A DNA stretch of 64,000 nt from Buttiauxella selenatireducens (GTDB lineage Bacteria > Pseudomonadota > Gammaproteobacteria > Enterobacterales > Enterobacteriaceae): NCBI RefSeq assembly GCF_031432975.1, contig NZ_CP133838.1, positions 4,960,001-5,024,000 on the forward strand, written 5' to 3'. This document shows, in pieces, positions 38,984 to 48,871 of this stretch. The notes below the pieces were generated by a model that ran no database searches, was not told where the DNA came from, and was given only the letters and a program-made list of their open reading frames with translations. The position numbers and the translations under genes were made by a program. The number at the start of each line of letters is the position of its first letter. Position 1 is the stretch's first letter.

Positions 38984-39059
38984 CCAATACGCTTTAATAA
39001 AATTTTTGTTATTTATTAAATAGTTATAAGTCACCAAACAACGACAATTAAAACCACAA

Positions 39060-39077
39060 TGTCGTGAAATTGAGACT
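39060..39077. promoter_or_regulatory. GlrR-type activator site upstream of glmZ (distal)
   Basis: TGTC-N10-GACT, one mismatch to TGTC-N10-GACA, 94 bp further upstream than the first site. The intervening 38984-39059 stretch is A/T-rich and could bend or bind IHF. Confidence 0.4.
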
Positions 39078-39154
39078 GAGCTAACGCAATGCCGTCTCGC
39101 TGCGCTCGGCTCAAACCTCCTTCGGAGGTTCTCTTCCTCTGTAAACTACAGACG

Positions 39155-39184
39155 TAAAAAAACCCAACCTTGCGGTTGGGTTTT
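39155..39184 (-). terminator. Terminator in array unit 1
   Basis: AACCCAACC/GGTTGGGTT stem with a four-base loop followed by a T tract on the minus strand. Distal copy of the terminator that follows proM. Confidence 0.8.
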
Positions 39185-39320
39185 CTTGAATTTGGTCGGC
39201 GAGAGAGGATTACTCGCCACTGCGTGACTCGCCCTGCGGGCCGTTGCTAAAGCAACGTTGTCTCGCTGCGCTCGGCTCAAACCTCCTTCGGAGGTTCTCA
39301 TCCTCTACAAACTACAGACG

Positions 39321-39350
39321 TAAAAAAACCCAACCTTGCGGTTGGGTTTT
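39321..39350 (-). terminator. Terminator in array unit 2
   Basis: Same stem and T tract as the unit 1 terminator, exactly 166 bp away, reached only by transcripts that read through the first terminator. Confidence 0.8.
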
Positions 39351-39486
39351 CTTGAATTTGGTCGGCGAGAGAGGATTACTCGCCACTGCGTGACTCGCCC
39401 TGCGGGCCGTTGCTAAAGCAACGTTGTCTCGCTGCGCTCGGCTCAAACCTCCTTCGGAGGTTCTCATCCTCTACAAACTACAGACG

Positions 39487-39516
39487 TAAAAAAACCCAAC
39501 CTTGCGGTTGGGTTTT
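39487..39516 (-). terminator. Terminator of the tRNA operon
   Basis: AACCCAACC/GGTTGGGTT stem plus seven T residues, nine bases after the CCA of tRNA-Pro. It is the first termination point met by the tRNA operon transcript. Confidence 0.9.
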
Positions 39517-39524
39517 CTTGAATT

Positions 39525-39601
39525 TGGTCGGCGAGAGAGGATTCGAACCTCCGACCCACTGGTCCCAAACCAGTTGCGCTACCAAGCTGCGCTACTCGCC
39601 G
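39525..39601 (-). tRNA. proM: tRNA-Pro (anticodon TGG)
   Basis: 77 nt on the minus strand, CGGCGAG acceptor with encoded CCA, GGTTCGAATCC T arm and anticodon loop TTTGGGA. It matches E. coli proM. Last tRNA of the four-gene operon. Confidence 0.97.
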
Positions 39602-39638
39602 AAATACTGCTTTTACTTCTTACTGCTTAACTTAGAGA

Positions 39639-39725
39639 TGGTGCGAAGAGAGGGACTTGAACCCTCACGTCCGTAAGAACACTAACACCTGAAGCTAGCG
39701 CGTCTACCAATTCCGCCACCTTCGC
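39639..39725 (-). tRNA. leuT: tRNA-Leu (anticodon CAG)
   Basis: 87 nt on the minus strand with a long variable arm, acceptor GCGAAGG, anticodon loop CTTCAGG and encoded CCA. Matches E. coli leuT in order and sequence type. Confidence 0.97.
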
Positions 39726-39741
39726 AATATCACTAAATTAA

Positions 39742-39818
39742 TGGGGTGGCTAATGGGACTCGAACCCACGACAACTGGAATCACAATCCAGGGCTCTACC
39801 AACTGAGCTATAGCCACC
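39742..39818 (-). tRNA. hisR: tRNA-His (anticodon GTG)
   Basis: 77 nt on the minus strand beginning GGTGGCTA with the extra G expected at position -1, anticodon loop TTGTGAT, encoded CCA. E. coli hisR type. Confidence 0.97.
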
Positions 39819-39894
39819 ACTGAAAACTTTTTTGCACGGCCAACTTTCTTAGAAAGAAGTGCCGCCGCAGCTCCAACGCCCTTCTTAATAAAGA

Positions 39895-39971
<77 letters not shown>

Positions 39972-39992
39972 ATAGCGCCGTTGCGGGGTCGG

Positions 39993-40021
39993 ATATTACG
40001 GCCTTCATGCTCGGCTGTCTA
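39993..40021 (-). promoter_or_regulatory. tRNA operon promoter
   Basis: TAGACA, 17-bp spacer and TAATAT on the minus strand, followed by the GC-rich discriminator CCGACCCC. That discriminator is typical of promoters under stringent control. It lies about 22 bases before argX. Confidence 0.8.
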
Positions 40022-40100
40022 GTGCTTATTTAAATAAAATGCGCATTTGGTCATGCTTTGCACATTCTGATGATTATCCAGCCAATTTCACCCATCAAAC

Positions 40101-40124
40101 TCCCTTTATCTGCACACAAAGGGA
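40101..40124 (-). terminator. Hairpin after wecG
   Basis: 7-bp stem TCCCTTT/AAAGGGA with a 10-nt loop, five bases after the wecG stop. Only GTTTG follows, so it is a weak terminator at best for the wec operon. In E. coli yifK lies between wecG and argX, but here only this 157-bp gap is left. Confidence 0.4.
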
Positions 40125-40128
40125 TATT

Positions 40129-40869
40129 TTAAAGGCGACCGGTATAATGCCAGGCCAGATAACGCAGCAGTTTTATTTGGCGCGTGATACGGCTCGGCTG
40201 CGACAACAAACGGTAAAGCCATTCCAGACCAAGGTTCTGCCATACTTTTGGTGCACGCTTCACATGGCCCGTAAACACGTCATAGGTACCGCCAACGCCC
40301 ATATACAACGCAGCAGGATGCACCTTACGGCAATCACGCATAAAGATTTCCTGCCGTGGCGAGCCCATCGCAACCGTCACAATCGCAGCACCACTGTCGC
40401 GAATACGCTCAAACAAAGCTGGCTGCTGTTCCGCTTTGAAGTAACCATCCTGACTGCCGACAATATTCACCTGCCACTGCTTGCGCAGTTTGGCCTCTGT
40501 TTGCGCCAGTATTTCCGGTTTGCCACCGATGAGAAAAACCGGTGTGCCTTCTTGCCCCGCTCGCTGCATCAGCGCTTCCCATAGATCAGCACCTGGCACT
40601 CGCGACACGACCGCACCAGGGAATTTTTTACGGATAGAACGAACCACGCTTATGCCGTCAGCGTATTTGTATTCCGCCTCCTGGATTAGCGTTCGCACTT
40701 CTTGCTCACGCTCTGCGGAGAGTATTTTCTCAGCGTTAATCGCCACCAAAGTGCCGCAGCGCAGCGAACCGTCTGCATAGAGGTAATCCAGAGCGTGCTG
40801 CATATCGCGCCAGCCAAGAAGATCCAGGTCGCGAATAGCGTATGAAGGTGCTGTAGTCAGTGGACTCAT
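40129..40869 (-). CDS. wecG: UDP-N-acetyl-D-mannosaminuronic acid transferase
   Basis: 246 residues, the E. coli length. A WecG/TagA-family glycosyltransferase that adds ManNAcA to lipid I of enterobacterial common antigen (ECA) at the inner face of the inner membrane. Family marks are [12 protein letters not shown] (about 74-85), [16 protein letters not shown] (near 120) and [12 protein letters not shown] (near 170). Last gene of the wec operon, overlapping wzyE by four bases. Confidence 0.96.
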   Translation of the reverse strand: MSPLTTAPSYAIRDLDLLGWRDMQHALDYLYADGSLRCGTLVAINAEKILSAEREQEVRTLIQEAEYKYADGISVVRSIRKKFPGAVVSRVPGADLWEALMQRAGQEGTPVFLIGGKPEILAQTEAKLRKQWQVNIVGSQDGYFKAEQQPALFERIRDSGAAIVTVAMGSPRQEIFMRDCRKVHPAALYMGVGGTYDVFTGHVKRAPKVWQNLGLEWLYRLLSQPSRITRQIKLLRYLAWHYTGRL

Positions 40870-42242
40870 GATATTCCTTGTGATGCATTTTGGGTGCTGG
40901 TGGTAATTTTCGGTGAACGCCGTAACCGTTGATGCACCAGCCCCGCACTATCAAATAACCAGTAAAGTAATTTCGCGAGCATCAAACAGACGCCAAATAC
41001 CATCAGGAAAAACACCACGCGTGAAACGAAGGAGTCCAACCCCTCTCGCGCCAGAACAATCATGTTAAAGATCGCTCCGAAGCAGAAACTATGCAAAATG
41101 GCCGCTTTGTATTTATTGGTTTCCCGATTGCCCAATTCATATAACCAGTCGAACCATTTGATGATGAGTCCCACCACAACCGCGCCCAGCGGGATAAACC
41201 ACACTCCGCCCATCACCACCAGCGAGCCAATTAAGGTAGGTGAAATCGCCAGCCCAGAATGGTTGTTGAGAATTTCCCAGGTAAAGTAGTTCGCACTGTT
41301 CAGAACGATGCTCGGCCTGCCTGGCCATAACCAGGTTGGGATAAAGACATAAAAATCACGCAAGATCGGGGCCAGTCCCTGGAACTCAATTTTGTCGTAA
41401 TTTTGCAGCAATAATCCCAGGTTTTCCCACGGAGAGAAGGTATCGCGCGTCAGGTACAAGAAGGTATAAAACGCTTCATCGCCGCTGACGTTCAGACCGT
41501 AGCGTTTCAACGCCAGCCAGAACATCCCAACAATACCAAAGACGCCCGCAGCCGCCAGCATCCACAGCGAAATCCAGCCACGGATAATGCCGATGAACAA
41601 GAAGATGGCGAATGCGATGATGATATTGGCGCGTGTACCGCCGACAATCATGTAGGTCAGCAGACCAAAGGCTACTGTGCTGACAAGGAAGAACAGCCAG
41701 GCTCGCCCATCTTGTTTCAGGAAATAGACCACCAGCATCGCGGGAATAAAGAAGTAGAAGAAACGCTTTAACGCAACGCCCGACACTTCGCTGGAGAATA
41801 TTTGGCTATAAGAATGCAGCTTAAATAACAAAAATCCGTTATGCATAAAGAAGATGCCGACGCTAACCAGCGCCACCACCATCAACATCACCCACGTGAG
41901 ATGAGTCTCAACCCGGTTCATGGTAAAGACAGGACGCCGAACTGATGCGGTTCGCTTCTCACGCAGTCGCGTTTTGTAAGCGACATAATAGATACCGTAG
42001 AAACACACGGCTGCGAGTTGTGCCTGGAGCAACACATCTGGCGGCACGACTGCCACACCGAAGCGAAACACCAGGGTGCAGGTAAACGGGAAACCAAAGA
42101 AAAACGTCAGCAAATACAGCAGTGAGAAGAACACATTAAAATTGAAACGCACCCGGCGGAATTCCTGGTACGTTAAAATGCCAATGAACATCACTGAGGC
42201 AAACCAGACCACAAACAAACCGCTAAATTGCAGCAAACTCAT
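40866..42242 (-). CDS. wzyE: ECA polysaccharide chain polymerase
   Basis: A 458-residue integral membrane protein with about eleven helices (E. coli WzyE 450). It joins trisaccharide repeats of ECA in the periplasm. The WzyE landmarks are [17 protein letters not shown] near the end and [11 protein letters not shown] in the middle. Coupled by overlaps to wecF and wecG. Confidence 0.95.
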   Translation of the reverse strand: MSLLQFSGLFVVWFASVMFIGILTYQEFRRVRFNFNVFFSLLYLLTFFFGFPFTCTLVFRFGVAVVPPDVLLQAQLAAVCFYGIYYVAYKTRLREKRTASVRRPVFTMNRVETHLTWVMLMVVALVSVGIFFMHNGFLLFKLHSYSQIFSSEVSGVALKRFFYFFIPAMLVVYFLKQDGRAWLFFLVSTVAFGLLTYMIVGGTRANIIIAFAIFLFIGIIRGWISLWMLAAAGVFGIVGMFWLALKRYGLNVSGDEAFYTFLYLTRDTFSPWENLGLLLQNYDKIEFQGLAPILRDFYVFIPTWLWPGRPSIVLNSANYFTWEILNNHSGLAISPTLIGSLVVMGGVWFIPLGAVVVGLIIKWFDWLYELGNRETNKYKAAILHSFCFGAIFNMIVLAREGLDSFVSRVVFFLMVFGVCLMLAKLLYWLFDSAGLVHQRLRRSPKITTSTQNASQGIS

Positions 42243-43318
42243 GCGGTTTCTCCTGATGCAATTTCCAGTGCCCGTTTCCAGCCATCGATGTAATTTGGAT
42301 TAAAGAAGGCGATTTTTTGTTTATCCAGTAAGCGTAGTTGACGCTGCGCTTCGCGCACTATCGACTCATTCAACGGATCGCCCGTAAACAACACCGGGAT
42401 ATGCTGCTCGGTCATGTCCTGCCAGAAAGGATTTTTGCGGCTGAGTACACAAGGGATCCCCGCCTGGATAAGCAAGCAGAGCGTACCGATGCCTTGCTGG
42501 CGATCAAAAATGAAATACCCCAGATCGCATTGGCGCAACAGAGTCACATACTCGTTGAAGTCCATTTTTTCCGTTAGGATTTGCAGGTTTTCTTCGCTAA
42601 AGAGCGCCCGCCCCGCTTGCTGCACTTCATGAATATAGGCGTCATTATTGCCAGGATACCCCATCGGGACCACAACGCGCACCGTGTCGCCAAACTGGGC
42701 ATGAATCGCTTTTAACGCTGCAATATGCTGGTTGCTGAGATCGCCGGAATTCCCGACCAGCAATGTCATTTTCCCCGTTTTGACGTCTTCGCAGGTGTTA
42801 CTCTCAGGCAATAAGTCCATTCGTGTTGGGAAATAAATCAGCTCACCCGGCACGCGTGGGTGACGTTCATGGAAATAGTTCAGATCGCCCCGGGTGGCAA
42901 ACACGCGCCCGACACGGCCCTGCGCGATGCGACGCAGCAGGTAAAAAGCCCGAAATTTTAAGCTCTTCGAGGCCTCGTAAAGATCAGCGCCCCAAATATG
43001 CCAGTACATCTGGGCGGGTTTCAAACCACCGGTCAACAGAGCAATCCACAGCGCACTGTTAAAGTTGCCGTGGAAGAAAAAGCGTTGTTGGCGGTTAGCT
43101 CGAGCTTTTACCACAACAGCCTGCGCCAGCGCTTTTTTGGTGGGATAAAGCGTTATGGCAAGCGCAGGAAAAGCGGAAAGCAAAGTGTCGTCCTTTGACA
43201 CCACCATAAACTGGCGTGCATGCGGATTTGAGACAGCCAGCGCGTCATTGAAGAAACGCAGTACCGTTTGATTATGATGCGGGATATCCGATCCCAAAAC
43301 GTGAATCAGTGTCGTCAT
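42239..43318 (-). CDS. wecF: TDP-Fuc4NAc:lipid II Fuc4NAc transferase
   Basis: 359 residues, the E. coli length (WecF/RffT). Adds 4-acetamido-4,6-dideoxygalactose to lipid II, completing the ECA trisaccharide (lipid III). The N-terminal [20 protein letters not shown] and central [11 protein letters not shown] are characteristic of this family. Overlaps wzxE by four bases. Confidence 0.96.
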   Translation of the reverse strand: MTTLIHVLGSDIPHHNQTVLRFFNDALAVSNPHARQFMVVSKDDTLLSAFPALAITLYPTKKALAQAVVVKARANRQQRFFFHGNFNSALWIALLTGGLKPAQMYWHIWGADLYEASKSLKFRAFYLLRRIAQGRVGRVFATRGDLNYFHERHPRVPGELIYFPTRMDLLPESNTCEDVKTGKMTLLVGNSGDLSNQHIAALKAIHAQFGDTVRVVVPMGYPGNNDAYIHEVQQAGRALFSEENLQILTEKMDFNEYVTLLRQCDLGYFIFDRQQGIGTLCLLIQAGIPCVLSRKNPFWQDMTEQHIPVLFTGDPLNESIVREAQRQLRLLDKQKIAFFNPNYIDGWKRALEIASGETA

Positions 43319-44565
43319 GCTCGTCTACGATAAATGAGAAAAACGCTGCAACAGAGCGTGAAGTAAATGATGTACGTTGCCATATAGGCCTGCGCGGCCC
43401 CCAGAGCACCATGCGCAGGTATAAGCCAATGTGAAAAACCGGTCAATAATGCGAACTGGCTGATTTCCGTCAAGATATAGAAGCGAAGCGAGGCTTTCGC
43501 TATTACTAAATAGCCAAATACGTACGAACCCACTTTCAGCACATCCCCCACCAACTGCCAGGCAAAGAGATCGCGCATCGCGATGAATTTATTTGAAAAA
43601 AGTAGCCAGATAGCAAAATCGCGCAACAGCCAGACGGTGAAACTTGCCAGAGCCACCGCGGGCAGCACGAATTTCAGCGCACGAACAATCTCGCGACTAA
43701 TATCAGATTTGTTGGTTAAGCGTGAAAGCGTTGGCAACAGATAGACGCTAAACGAAGCAGTGATAAATTGCAGATAGGCATCTGAAATACTGCTCACCCC
43801 CTGCCAGATACCAACATCATCCCAACTGTAGTGCGCGGCAAGCAGGTTACGCATCATGACGTAGGCCACCGGTAGAGTGACCGAGGTCATCAGCGCCATA
43901 AGGGTAAATTTACCAAGGCTGCTGGCGTACACTTTGTCCCACTGAGGTTTCAGATAGCTGAGCGGAACATGTTCGCGCCGGACCAGCATGATTCCCGCAG
44001 GAATCAGCACCAGTGCAGGAACTAACGCAAGCCCCAATAATGCTCCCTGATAACCGCCCAGACGATAACAAAGGTAGTACGCCATCACGCCGATAATACT
44101 GCCGCCAATCAGCGCCAGCGCGTTACCCGCAGCGTCCCGAAACCCTTTCATGATTGCCAGCGACAAGTTCGCCCAAGCAATCCCCATCTGCACTAACGCC
44201 ACCAGGCGAACGAGCCCCTGGTAATTTTCATGTCCAAATAACCCAAGGCTAATGGGCTTTGCCGCCACAACAAAAATAATGGCTAAAAGCGTCGAGAAGC
44301 CAAGCACCATCGCTGATGACGTGCCAATCACCTTGCGTAATTGTTCGGGTTGATCGTGATATTGCGCGACGTATTTTGTCACGCCGTTGAAGATCCCCGC
44401 CCCGGCAAGCACGCCTAATACGGTGACCATCTGGCGGAAGTTACCAGCCTGCCCAACCCCACTCGGGCCAAATGCCACAGCAAGCAGCTTCACCACCAGC
44501 AAACCGGCAGCAATTTTTACCAGTGTGGACCCTGCGGTCCACACCGAAGCTTTCGCGAGTGACAT
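43315..44565 (-). CDS. wzxE: Lipid III flippase
   Basis: 416 residues, the E. coli length, with 12 or so membrane helices. It flips undecaprenyl-linked ECA trisaccharide across the inner membrane. The N-terminal [21 protein letters not shown] fits the MOP-superfamily Wzx type. One base separates it from wecE and it overlaps wecF. Confidence 0.96.
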   Translation of the reverse strand: MSLAKASVWTAGSTLVKIAAGLLVVKLLAVAFGPSGVGQAGNFRQMVTVLGVLAGAGIFNGVTKYVAQYHDQPEQLRKVIGTSSAMVLGFSTLLAIIFVVAAKPISLGLFGHENYQGLVRLVALVQMGIAWANLSLAIMKGFRDAAGNALALIGGSIIGVMAYYLCYRLGGYQGALLGLALVPALVLIPAGIMLVRREHVPLSYLKPQWDKVYASSLGKFTLMALMTSVTLPVAYVMMRNLLAAHYSWDDVGIWQGVSSISDAYLQFITASFSVYLLPTLSRLTNKSDISREIVRALKFVLPAVALASFTVWLLRDFAIWLLFSNKFIAMRDLFAWQLVGDVLKVGSYVFGYLVIAKASLRFYILTEISQFALLTGFSHWLIPAHGALGAAQAYMATYIIYFTLCCSVFLIYRRRA

Positions 44566-44566
44566 A

Positions 44567-45697
44567 TCAGGAGAAGAAGCTTAACAACGTATTGATAACA
44601 GTACGTTGATTCGCAGGAGACAGGTTATAGAACAACGGCAGGCGCAACAGGCGCTCACTTTCTTGAGTAGTGAAATGGTCTTCGCCGTGGAAGTAACCAA
44701 ACTTCTCGCCAGCCGGGCAGTCATGTAATGGGATATAATGGAACACCGCCAGAATTTCCGCCTCTTTCAGCCAGGAAATCAGAGCACTGCGATCGTCAAT
44801 ATCACGCAATTTGATATAAAACATGTGCGCATTTTGCACGCAGTCTTTTGGAATAGATGGCAGTTCAATACGCCCTGCTTTAGCCAGCGGTGTCAGGGCA
44901 TCGTAGTAGGCATGCCACAGCTTCAGTCGCTGTTGGTTAATCTTTTCAGCCGCTTCGAGTTGCGCCCACAGATAAGCTGCCTGCAAGTCGGCCATCAAGT
45001 AGCTTGAGCCAATATCCCGCCAGGTATATTTATCCACCTGCCCACGGAAGAACTGGCTGCGGTTAGTGCCTTTCTCGCGAATAATTTCCGCACGCTCGAT
45101 AAGCGAAGGGTCATTAATCAGCGTCGCGCCGCCTTCGCCACCCGCCGTATAGTTTTTGGTTTCATGGAAGCTGAAGCAACCAATGTGGCCAATTGTCCCT
45201 AACGCGCGGCCTTTGTAGGTCGACATCACGCCCTGCGCCGCATCTTCCACAACAAACAGATTATGCTTGTTGGCAATCGCCATGATGGTGTCCATTTCAC
45301 AGGCTACACCGGCGTAATGAACAGGAACAATCGCACGAGTCTTCTCGGTGATTGCCGCTTCAATCAGCTTTTCGTCAATGTTCATGGTGTCCGGACGAAT
45401 ATCGACAAACACCACTTTTGCCCCACGCAGAACGAAAGCGTTAGCAGTAGAAACAAAGGTATAGCTCGGCATAATAACTTCATCGCCGGGCTGAATATTT
45501 AACAACAGCGCCGCCATTTCCAGTGATGCCGTGCAGGAAGGTGTTAGCAGCACTTTTTTGCAACCAAAGCGGTGCTCCATCCATTGCTGGCAACGACGCG
45601 TGAAACCGCCATCGCCACAAAGCTTGCCGCTACCCATCGCAGCCTGCATGTATTCGATTTCCGTACCTACTACTGGAGGAGCATTAAATGGGATCAT
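44567..45697 (-). CDS. wecE: dTDP-4-amino-4,6-dideoxygalactose transaminase
   Basis: 376 residues, the E. coli length (WecE/RffA). A PLP-dependent sugar aminotransferase of the DegT/DnrJ/EryC1 family. MPSYTFVSTANAF (near 78), VVEDAAQG (near 150) and the PLP-Lys in SFHETKNYTAGGEGG (near 181) are clear. Converts dTDP-4-keto-6-deoxyglucose into dTDP-Fuc4N, so its substrate must come from an rffG/rfbB-type enzyme not encoded in this window. Confidence 0.97.
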   Translation of the reverse strand: MIPFNAPPVVGTEIEYMQAAMGSGKLCGDGGFTRRCQQWMEHRFGCKKVLLTPSCTASLEMAALLLNIQPGDEVIMPSYTFVSTANAFVLRGAKVVFVDIRPDTMNIDEKLIEAAITEKTRAIVPVHYAGVACEMDTIMAIANKHNLFVVEDAAQGVMSTYKGRALGTIGHIGCFSFHETKNYTAGGEGGATLINDPSLIERAEIIREKGTNRSQFFRGQVDKYTWRDIGSSYLMADLQAAYLWAQLEAAEKINQQRLKLWHAYYDALTPLAKAGRIELPSIPKDCVQNAHMFYIKLRDIDDRSALISWLKEAEILAVFHYIPLHDCPAGEKFGYFHGEDHFTTQESERLLRLPLFYNLSPANQRTVINTLLSFFS

Positions 45698-45701
45698 TTT
45701 T

Positions 45702-46400
45702 TCACCTGTATAACCAGAAGGCGGTGCTTTCTATAGTGGCACCGCTTTGAACATAGCGCCGCAGAGCTGCGGTATTGCTGATTTGCGTAGCCACGCGTAG
45801 TGTTTGGAGGCCACGTTGCTGACACCAAAAACAGGCTGCATCCATCAGCTGAGCGCCAACACCACGACCTGCCAGCAAGCCAATACGAGCCTCATCATCA
45901 TTTAGCTGACGCATGCTCACAAAGCCTTGTATCGCATTGCCGTTTTTCAATAACAGGCACTCATGGTCAAAGGTGCCGAGCACGGCATTCTCAACCCATT
46001 GTGCGTAGAAACGGCCACTATCCGTTGCCTGATACCAGGGCGTACGAAAACGGCTTTGTGTGAAGATATTGGCGGCTAAATCCCGCAATACAGGAATATC
46101 AGCACTTGTGGCAAGCTCTACAGAAGATGGAGCATGTTGCGTGCCAACTTTCAGTACAAAATCGACTTCCCCTTCAACCAGTTTAAAACCGAGTTGCTGC
46201 AAACCATCAAGCAGGGCAGTTTGCTGGGTAGAGATTTTCGCCTGTACGCGAGCATAGGCATCGAGGTGTTGCGGGGTCAGCAAAGGCGCGTCTTCTTCAA
46301 AGCGAAGAATTCCGCTGTTCACCGCAAAGAATTGATTCTCCCAGTCGAGAGATTCAATTCTTGCTTGAACGGGCACAGAGCAAAACGTCATCGGCTTCAT
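45702..46400 (-). CDS. wecD: dTDP-fucosamine acetyltransferase
   Basis: A 232-residue GNAT acetyltransferase (E. coli WecD 224). [17 protein letters not shown] (near 180) is the acetyl-CoA loop, and [14 protein letters not shown] and STAFWLYR mark the two ends. The start at 46400 (MKPMTF) has CAGG close upstream and lies 16 bases after the wecC stop. A second ATG at 46391 is possible. Longer frames would run into wecC. In E. coli, rffG and rffH lie between wecC and wecD, but here they are absent. Confidence 0.93.
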   Translation of the reverse strand: MKPMTFCSVPVQARIESLDWENQFFAVNSGILRFEEDAPLLTPQHLDAYARVQAKISTQQTALLDGLQQLGFKLVEGEVDFVLKVGTQHAPSSVELATSADIPVLRDLAANIFTQSRFRTPWYQATDSGRFYAQWVENAVLGTFDHECLLLKNGNAIQGFVSMRQLNDDEARIGLLAGRGVGAQLMDAACFWCQQRGLQTLRVATQISNTAALRRYVQSGATIESTAFWLYR

Positions 46401-46416
46401 TTGCGCCTGGCGAAAA

Positions 46417-47679
46417 CTAGCGCCAGACCCCTTTGGTATCAACAACCCAGCGCTGCTGGACTTGCGTACCTGGGATGGCTTTGAATACCTGGTGATCAAC
46501 TAACATCACCAGGACATCGGCCTGCGCAAGGGCTTCATCAGTCGTTGCTAATTCACAGTGTCCAGCGAGCGTTTTTGGCAGTTGGTGGACATTGGGCTCA
46601 ACAACCCATGTTTTGCCGCTGTGCCACGAACTGAGAGTTTCAGCAATTTCCATCGCCGGGCTTTCACGCAGGTCGTCAATATTCGGTTTAAAGGCCAGTC
46701 CAAAGCAGGCAATAGTGATTTCACTGGCGCGCTTACCCGTCTCTGATAAGCAGTCTGCAATGGCAGCTTTCACCTGGTTTACAACCCAGTGTGGCTTGCC
46801 GTCGTTGACTTCACGCGCGGTGCGGATCAACTGTGCATGTTCAGGGTTCTGCGCGACGATAAACCAAGGGTCAACCGCGATACAGTGCCCACCCACGCCA
46901 GGACCTGGCTGCAAAATATTGACGCGTGGATGACGGTTAGCAAGGCGGATTAATTCCCAGACATTGATCCCCTGATCGGCACAAATCAGCGAAAGCTCGT
47001 TAGCGAATGCGATGTTCACATCACGGAAACTGTTTTCTGTCAGCTTGCACATTTCAGCGGTGCGGGAGTTCGTTACGATGCACTCACCTTCGAGGAAAAT
47101 CTTGTACAGTTCGCTGGCTCGCGCGGAACAAAGCGGTGTCATACCGCCAATCACCCGATCATTTTTGATGAGTTCTACCATCACCTGGCCTGGCAATACG
47201 CGTTCCGGGCAGTAAGCAACATTAACATCTGCTGCTTCACCGGCCTGTTGTGGGAAAGTCAGGTCAGGGCGAAGTTCGGCGAGCCATTCCGCCATTTGCT
47301 CGGTTGAACCGACAGGCGAAGTTGACTCAAGGATAACCAAAGCCCCTTTTTTGAGAACGGGCGCAATGGAGTCAGCGGCGCTTTTGACAAAAACCATATC
47401 CGGTTCATGATCGCCTTTGAACGGCGTAGGTACCGCAATCAAAAAAGCATCCGCTTCAACTGGCTGTGTGCTGGCGCGTAAGAAACCGCCTTCCACAGCA
47501 GTTTTAACCACCTTATCGAGGTCAGGCTCAACAATATGAATAGCACCACGATTTATGGTATCTACCGCATGTTGGTTAATATCAACACCTACGACGTTTT
47601 GCTGTTTAGAAGCAAATGCCGCCGCAGTGGGTAATCCGATATAGCCAAGACCAATCACAGAGATGGTTGCAAAACTCAT
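46417..47679 (-). CDS. wecC: UDP-N-acetyl-D-mannosamine dehydrogenase
   Basis: 420 residues, the E. coli length. Oxidises UDP-ManNAc to UDP-ManNAcA with two NAD+. Rossmann motif [14 protein letters not shown] (10-23), the catalytic Cys in the [11 protein letters not shown] stretch (near 258) and [17 protein letters not shown] (near 330) are conserved. It overlaps wecB by four bases and is followed directly by wecD. Confidence 0.97.
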   Translation of the reverse strand: MSFATISVIGLGYIGLPTAAAFASKQQNVVGVDINQHAVDTINRGAIHIVEPDLDKVVKTAVEGGFLRASTQPVEADAFLIAVPTPFKGDHEPDMVFVKSAADSIAPVLKKGALVILESTSPVGSTEQMAEWLAELRPDLTFPQQAGEAADVNVAYCPERVLPGQVMVELIKNDRVIGGMTPLCSARASELYKIFLEGECIVTNSRTAEMCKLTENSFRDVNIAFANELSLICADQGINVWELIRLANRHPRVNILQPGPGVGGHCIAVDPWFIVAQNPEHAQLIRTAREVNDGKPHWVVNQVKAAIADCLSETGKRASEITIACFGLAFKPNIDDLRESPAMEIAETLSSWHSGKTWVVEPNVHQLPKTLAGHCELATTDEALAQADVLVMLVDHQVFKAIPGTQVQQRWVVDTKGVWR

Positions 47680-48809
47680 TGTTGTGTCACCTGATTTTTC
47701 TTTAATGCAGCCAAAATTTGTTCACAGGCCTTACCGTTGCCGTAAGGATTATGTGCCCGACTCATCACTTCATATTCGTTTTCGTCTTTCAACAAACGCG
47801 TTACCTGGCGGACGATCTCTTGAGTATCCGTCCCCACCAAACGAACAGTACCTGCATCTACAGCTTCAGGGCGTTCAGTGGTATCACGCATCACCAATAC
47901 AGGTTTACCCAGCGATGGCGCTTCTTCCTGAATGCCACCTGAGTCAGTCAGAATGAGATACGCATGGTTCATTAAATAGACAAATGGCAAATACTCCTGC
48001 GGGTCGATCAACACTATGTTTTTGACGTCCCCAAGAATACGCGTAACAGGCTCGCTAACATTCGGGTTCAGGTGTACAGGATAAACAATCTGAACATCGC
48101 TGTTTTGTTTGGCAATTTCAGCCAACGCGTGACAAATACGCTCAAAACCATCACCAAAGCTCTCGCGACGGTGCCCCGTGACCAGAATCAGTTTCTTACT
48201 GCTATCCAGGAATGGGTGACACTGCGCCAAAGAGCTACGCAGATTGTCATCGGCAAGTACACGATCGCGGACAGAAATCAGCGCATCAATCACCGTATTG
48301 CCGGTGACGAAGATATTATTGTCGCTGATATTTTCACGTACCAGGTTTTGTCGGGAATTTTCTGTCGGAGCAAAGTGATATGTCGCCAGATGCCCGGTAA
48401 TCGTTCTGTTCGCTTCTTCTGGCCACGGAGAAAACAGATCGCCAGTACGCAGACCCGCTTCAACATGTCCGACCGGAATACGCTGATAAAATGCAGCCAG
48501 GCTAGTGGCAAGCGTCGTCGTCGTATCGCCATGCACCAGCACCACATCTGGCTTAAAGGACTCAAGAATCGGCTTTAATCCCTCGAGAATTCGGCAGGTA
48601 ATTTCCGTCAGCCCTTGCCCCGGCTTCATGATGTTTAAATCATAATCCGGCTCGATGGAAAATAAATTCAACACTTGATCCAGCATCTCACGATGCTGTG
48701 CAGTCACGCAGACTTTTGCGTCAAAAAATGGATCTTTTGCCAACGCATCAACCAGAGGAGCCATTTTGATAGCCTCCGGGCGCGTGCCAAAAACAGTTAA
48801 CACTTTCAC
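47676..48809 (-). CDS. wecB: UDP-N-acetylglucosamine 2-epimerase (non-hydrolysing)
   Basis: 377 residues (E. coli 376). [12 protein letters not shown] (8-19), VHGDTTTT (near 93), [10 protein letters not shown] (near 210) and [15 protein letters not shown] (near 288) are the family signatures. It makes UDP-ManNAc for the ECA pathway. The terminator-like hairpin at 48827-48860 sits just upstream of its start. Confidence 0.98.
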   Translation of the reverse strand: MKVLTVFGTRPEAIKMAPLVDALAKDPFFDAKVCVTAQHREMLDQVLNLFSIEPDYDLNIMKPGQGLTEITCRILEGLKPILESFKPDVVLVHGDTTTTLATSLAAFYQRIPVGHVEAGLRTGDLFSPWPEEANRTITGHLATYHFAPTENSRQNLVRENISDNNIFVTGNTVIDALISVRDRVLADDNLRSSLAQCHPFLDSSKKLILVTGHRRESFGDGFERICHALAEIAKQNSDVQIVYPVHLNPNVSEPVTRILGDVKNIVLIDPQEYLPFVYLMNHAYLILTDSGGIQEEAPSLGKPVLVMRDTTERPEAVDAGTVRLVGTDTQEIVRQVTRLLKDENEYEVMSRAHNPYGNGKACEQILAALKKNQVTQQ

Positions 48810-48826
48810 AGCAATTCTCTTTTATT

Positions 48827-48860
48827 AAAAAAGGTGAAAGCCGTCCATCGAGCTTTCACC
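48827..48860 (-). terminator. Terminator-like hairpin inside the wec operon
   Basis: On the minus strand GGTGAAAGC, a 10-nt loop and GCTTTCACC are followed at once by six T residues. It sits between wzzE and wecB and looks like a complete intrinsic terminator. Unless read through, it would leave wecB and everything downstream with less mRNA than wecA-wzzE. Confidence 0.75.
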
Positions 48861-48871
48861 GGGTAAGGGCG

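Larger units (their letters stand above)
39094..39543 (-). repeat. 166-bp tandem array carrying tRNA-Pro 3' ends
   Basis: Three units spaced exactly 166 bp apart begin at 39094, 39260 and 39426. The second and third look identical and the first differs by a few bases. Each contains a palindrome AACCTCC-TTC-GGAGGTT, an intrinsic terminator, and the last 19 bp of tRNA-Pro including CCA (39193-39211, 39359-39377, and the genuine 39525-39543). In the two distal copies the 19 bp is joined to ACTCGCC, the 5' acceptor strand of the same tRNA. The arrangement is like the E. coli tyrT repeats, which also share 19 bp with their tRNA. Confidence 0.9.

Noticed and set aside
39094-39543. Possible CRISPR array
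   Set aside because: Units are 166 bp with no unique spacers and no cas genes. Each contains a terminator and a tRNA fragment.
40001-40128. Remnant of yifK
   Set aside because: The gap contains only the tRNA promoter and a hairpin. No frame resembles an amino acid permease.
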